Origin: Embiotoca jacksoni
Taxonomy: Eukaryota > Chordata > Actinopteri > Embiotocidae
Assembly: GCA_022577435.1 (NCBI GenBank)
Contig: JAKOON010000005.1
Span: forward strand, 10,133,724-10,197,723
Length of the DNA: 64,000 nt
Direction of reading: 5' to 3'
The notes under the pieces were generated by a model that ran no database searches, was not told the DNA's origin, and saw only the letters and a program-made list of their open reading frames with translations. Positions 60,318 to 64,000 of this stretch are shown in pieces. Both the position numbers and the translations under genes were made by a program. Each line of letters starts with the position of its first letter. The stretch's first letter is position 1.

Positions 60318-60760
60318 TATAGTTGTCGTGGAAACGCCAGGCGTCCAATTCTCCCCGAGTAGTGGTGGCACGGACACAGGGGGTCACCCTCCACTCCGGA
60401 GCGCTGGTTCTCATCAGTCACTCCTTAGCAAGCATCTCCACCAGGCATCCCATTCACACATTCAGTCATAAATAGCCCCAGCTTCTGAGCTCCAGCTGAG
60501 TCTAACAGAAGAGCGGTCAGATGCGAACAGTGTGGCAGCAGCTTCAGCAGTCGTACAAGTGGCAAGCCGCCGTTTCAGCATCAGCCGGGGTGTCTCCTCT
60601 CTCCCGCTCCCTCTGTTTCAGACTCTCACACACACACACACACACACGCTCACTCACCAGAGTTGTGACTCTCGCTCAGAGACACTCCCCCCTTTTTCTT
60701 CCTCGCACACGGCCGCACATGACTACGCCAATACCAGCTCATGAATAATGAGGGAGTGTG
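60318..60760 (-). other. 5' UTR and proximal upstream region of the short pdzrn4 isoform
   Basis: Sequence immediately upstream of the MGCNLC start. It contains scattered CpG, a short CA run (60627-60648) and the TATA/MEF2-like site described separately. The transcription start is not known. Confidence 0.45.
60430..60480 (-). promoter_or_regulatory. candidate core promoter of the short pdzrn4 isoform
   Basis: On the minus strand, GCTATTTATGACTG sits about 150-160 nt upstream of the MGCNLC start codon. It resembles a weak TATA box and is one mismatch from a MEF2-type site. If used as TATA it would give a 5' UTR of roughly 120 nt. The surrounding 60320-60760 is richer in CpG than the introns. 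The position is an inference only. Confidence 0.3.
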
Positions 60761-63700
60761 CTGGGATATTCATGAGTGAGGTGGGAGAAGAGGAGGGGAC
60801 TGACGGAGAGGGAGGAGCATGTTGAAGCAGGAGCGCTGGTTCATTAAAACTGAGGCACAGTTACACAATAAGCTCCTTTGTGTGAGCAGCTCCTGTGAGC
60901 AGCCTAGGCAGGGCTGACAGTACCGAGGCGGCACACTACGGGCAGAGAAGGGTTTTCTAAGGCTTATGTTTAACCTGCCTGCATGTAAGGCTGTTCGTTG
61001 ACAGTTTATCAGCTTCAGGAGGATATGTTGACGCGTAGTGTTTATTTCAGTGAATACACCGGTTAAGGTAAAAATCACACAGTAAATACAACGACAGCAC
61101 GTAGTTATAATAGGATTAATAATGAAAAACAACCATTTGATAATCGATTCATATCTTGCAATTAATGAAATACGGTTAACTCCTGCCAGTTGCCGTCTTC
61201 TTAACATGTTTTTTTTTTTGTTTGTTATATATCATTACATAAAGAATATATTTGTATTTGCAACTTTTGGTCTCAGAGATTTTAACAATTTTGATCATTT
61301 TTCTAATGGCAACAACTATAATTTTCCCTGAGTTTGCGGCTTTCCTGTCTTGTGTGTTAGACAAAACAAGAACTCTTCCATTGTTCTCCATTTCCCCCTC
61401 TTTATAGACCAAATTATTCACTGTTAAAGGAGAAAATAATCTGCCCGTGAATTAATAAAGAAAATAATTGCTGGATGCAGCCCTATTTACACTGAAGAGA
61501 TGAGAGATTCAGCATTATAGTCCTTCTGGTGCTTCTACATCGCCACAACACGCAGTATGTCAGGAGTACATGCAGTTAATGGACCTCAACAGTACAGCAC
61601 CTGACTTTCTTAAACGTGAAATATGAGTTGACACAGACAACAAGAATGAGAAGTAAAAAACTGTTTATCGCATATTTATAACTCAGGCACTGCAGGTATT
61701 AATGTGGATCCTCAAAGCAAATTGGCAATCAGCAAAGCCAGAGACTTCACAAACAATCTATCAACCACTGGCTTCTCTCAAACTGCGATAATTGCAAGAT
61801 GATAGACCTTGATTATTGTCGCAGCAATGGAACCCCCTTTCACTAGCAGGAAACTACACTAACGAGCAATAACTGTTAACAAATTGGCCTTCCAGCCAAC
61901 AGCGGAGCCGACTGTGCAGAATGTAGCAAAGAGTAGATGAGCGCTCATCAGCTGGCGACTGGGCATCCCACCCCCGGGGATTCAATAATCCGATTTTCTG
62001 GGCTTTAATTTTGCTCCTCTGTCTGGAAGCAAGCCAAACAGAAAGCTACATCACCATTATGATTAATACCATCCACCATCCTTCCTCTTTGTGTCTTCCA
62101 TCAGGACCGTCCACCCCAGCAGCCACTCCTCAACCTGAAGAAGCCACAAGGAGTGGGTTTTCTGCAGTTGCCAGGCAATATCAAATCCATGAAGTGCTGT
62201 TCACTAAAGTGTCAATTTGACATCAAAGAGTTGTATTGGGAGACCGGGGAGCGCGGATATAATACTGCATTTGATGAACAGAGGTGCTATGTTTGCTTGC
62301 GGTACAATGGACTGTGGAGAAAATGTGAGTCAGAGGCAGTGTTCTGAAATTGTATATCAAGGACTGGTGCTAGGAAGTGCTCGCGAGCAAGAAGCAGTGC
62401 CTGTCCAGTTGCCTGTAGTCAGCAGAGATGGAAAATGTAAAACCATCAAGGATCAGATACAACGTCCTCCCTGCAAAGAAATACAAATATTACACAGAGG
62501 ATCCGCTGACTGAATCCAATATTAGTACAAGTGAAGAAGTGTTTCCAGGATGACCATCACTCTGTGTTGCTGTACTCACTGACCCATAAAGGTCAAGATG
62601 CTCATCGGTCACCCAAATGGACGTTCTCATCAACTGTGAAGCGAGACTGATACAGTAGCTTCTGCCTGCGGTCAAGCAGCACCTCTCTCAATGGGACATG
62701 CAGATTGAAGGATGCTCTTTGAAGAGTGCATGAAGACTGACAAAAGCTCTTCAGGGGTGCTTTATGCCCGTCAGTTATTCAGTGTGACAGTGTAAATTTA
62801 CCTGAGACTGCATTTCCAATGCAACCTTGGGCAAGATTTGCACATTAGAGTTGCATTTAGTAAAACCATTTACTTTCTAACAAGGTGATGCTCCAGAGGA
62901 TGTACAATTTGTCTTTCTGCGTGTCCCTAAAAGGCCGTGGAAGTTTTGATTAATGTTAACAATTTGGGCAACTTAAATTTATTGTTTAACATTCATATGA
63001 AAAATAAAAGTAGCTGTTGTGGTAAAAGTCTGTATTTCATATTGATGAACAGTGATTCTGTCTCCTTCTCGTGTCCTTTCGACTTCCCAACCGTCCTTTC
63101 CTCCTGTCTGGCCGTCGTTTATCATTCGGTCTGCCCTTTGCCTGCTCGGGTAGAAACGGGCCCTCAGTCGTGTTCATTCTCTCAGTTAATGGGCCTCACA
63201 TCACAGGGAACGGAGAAGCGATTTGTCCTCACAGCGATGGGTGTATTTTGAGGTTTCCTTAACTGGGTTTCTCTCAAACTGATATTTGAGCTCACCTTTA
63301 AACCTGGAGGTATAACCTTCAGCCGAGTGTGTAATGCAGGTATACAGCATGGCCTGGTTGTAAACCCTTGTGCCCTCAGACATGTCTGCCTAATGCTCAC
63401 ACAGGCTGTTTCCTCTGTCTGCCTTGTCCCACATATGCCAATACATACAGGCCCACAAATATTAAAATGAGCAAGAAAAACACAACTGATCAGGATGCTG
63501 CTGGTGGGCAATATGAAGTCATAATCAGTACCCACAAATTGTATTTGTATTGATTTCTTGTCTGGGGATAAATACCACCAACCATCACTCAGAGAACAAA
63601 AGTTGAATCAATTTAATATTCCACTGCAGTTGGTGCAACATGCTGACTTACACCGCATCTCAATGACTTTTAAAGCAAGTAAAATATGAAGTGTATTTTT

Positions 63701-64000
63701 ATTTTCTCATCTGGCTGCAACTTCTCGGGACAATTGTGGCTGCCAATCACTTCTATTGTGAGAAAAGATATTGGCAGCAGCTTAGAAGGAAGACGCTCAT
63801 TGCAGAAGGTGATATTTATCATACTGAGTATTATTAAACCTAATAGATGCACAGCTCTGGTCTGGCTGGGACAGAAAAGTGGGGATCATCCCAAGCTTGT
63901 GGATGAAATATTTATATTTCAGTTTATGGTAACCTTGACAACAAATAGAGAGCATCTTAAAAGAGCTGGAGATTTAATATGAAGGAGGTATTGCTGTGAT
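60761..64000. other. upstream DNA, probably long-isoform pdzrn4 intron
   Basis: I find no exon resembling the first half of PDZ1 or the RING/TRAF zinc fingers. Since the long isoform must splice to exon 2, this stretch should be intronic for that transcript. AT-rich and without recognisable elements; short frames at 62000-62700 and 63000-63550 have no family features. Confidence 0.5.

Noticed and set aside
1..64000. CRISPR array, bacterial operon or phage-type defence system
   Set aside because: Regular repeats here are simple microsatellites and gene structure is vertebrate; nothing supports such a system.

Overview
The window looks like ray-finned fish (teleost) nuclear DNA. The evidence is a vertebrate intron/exon gene with GT-AG splice sites, many long CA/GT microsatellites, a Tc1/mariner element of the fish IR/DR type, several hAT-like non-autonomous elements and retrotransposon 3' tails typical of fish. 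There is no bacterial gene organisation. The species cannot be told from the sequence.

One gene dominates. On the minus strand, eight exons between 60317 and 8988 join in frame into a 763-residue protein that I recognise as PDZRN4 (PDZ domain-containing RING finger protein 4, also called LNX4). The first exon encodes MGCNLCTLQK..., the alternative start of the short PDZRN4 isoform. It has no RING or TRAF-type zinc fingers and only the tail of PDZ1. Next come an intact PDZ2 spread over exons 3 to 6, a Glu-rich coiled-coil exon, and one large terminal exon with a second coiled coil, the conserved basic C-terminal (LNX3-homology) block and a class I PDZ ligand (TTV) at the C-terminus. The RING and first-half PDZ1 exons of the long isoform were not seen and should lie beyond the right edge. 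The right-hand part (about 60.3-64 kb) is therefore the internal promoter region plus more intron of the long transcript.

Layout from left to right: 1-8.1 kb is mostly intergenic, with one orphan 128-codon plus-strand ORF near the edge and a retrotransposon tail at 3.4 kb. 8.2-9.0 kb is the probable pdzrn4 3' UTR. 9.0-18 kb holds exons 8 to 4. 18-25.6 kb is an intron, then exon 3. 25.7-30 kb is an intron carrying a 1,625-bp Tc1-like transposon, then exon 2 at 30 kb. 30.2-60.2 kb is a single 30-kb intron with microsatellites and small transposons. Exon 1 lies at 60.3 kb and upstream DNA runs to the end.

I see no RNA genes, CRISPR arrays or bacterial systems. The points most worth attention are the internal promoter that swaps the RING E3 module for a Met-Gly-Cys N-terminus, the Tc1 transposase broken by a single-base homopolymer change, four retrotransposon tails each ending in a different tandem repeat, and several transposons that can be delimited by their terminal repeats, one with a perfect 8-bp target duplication.
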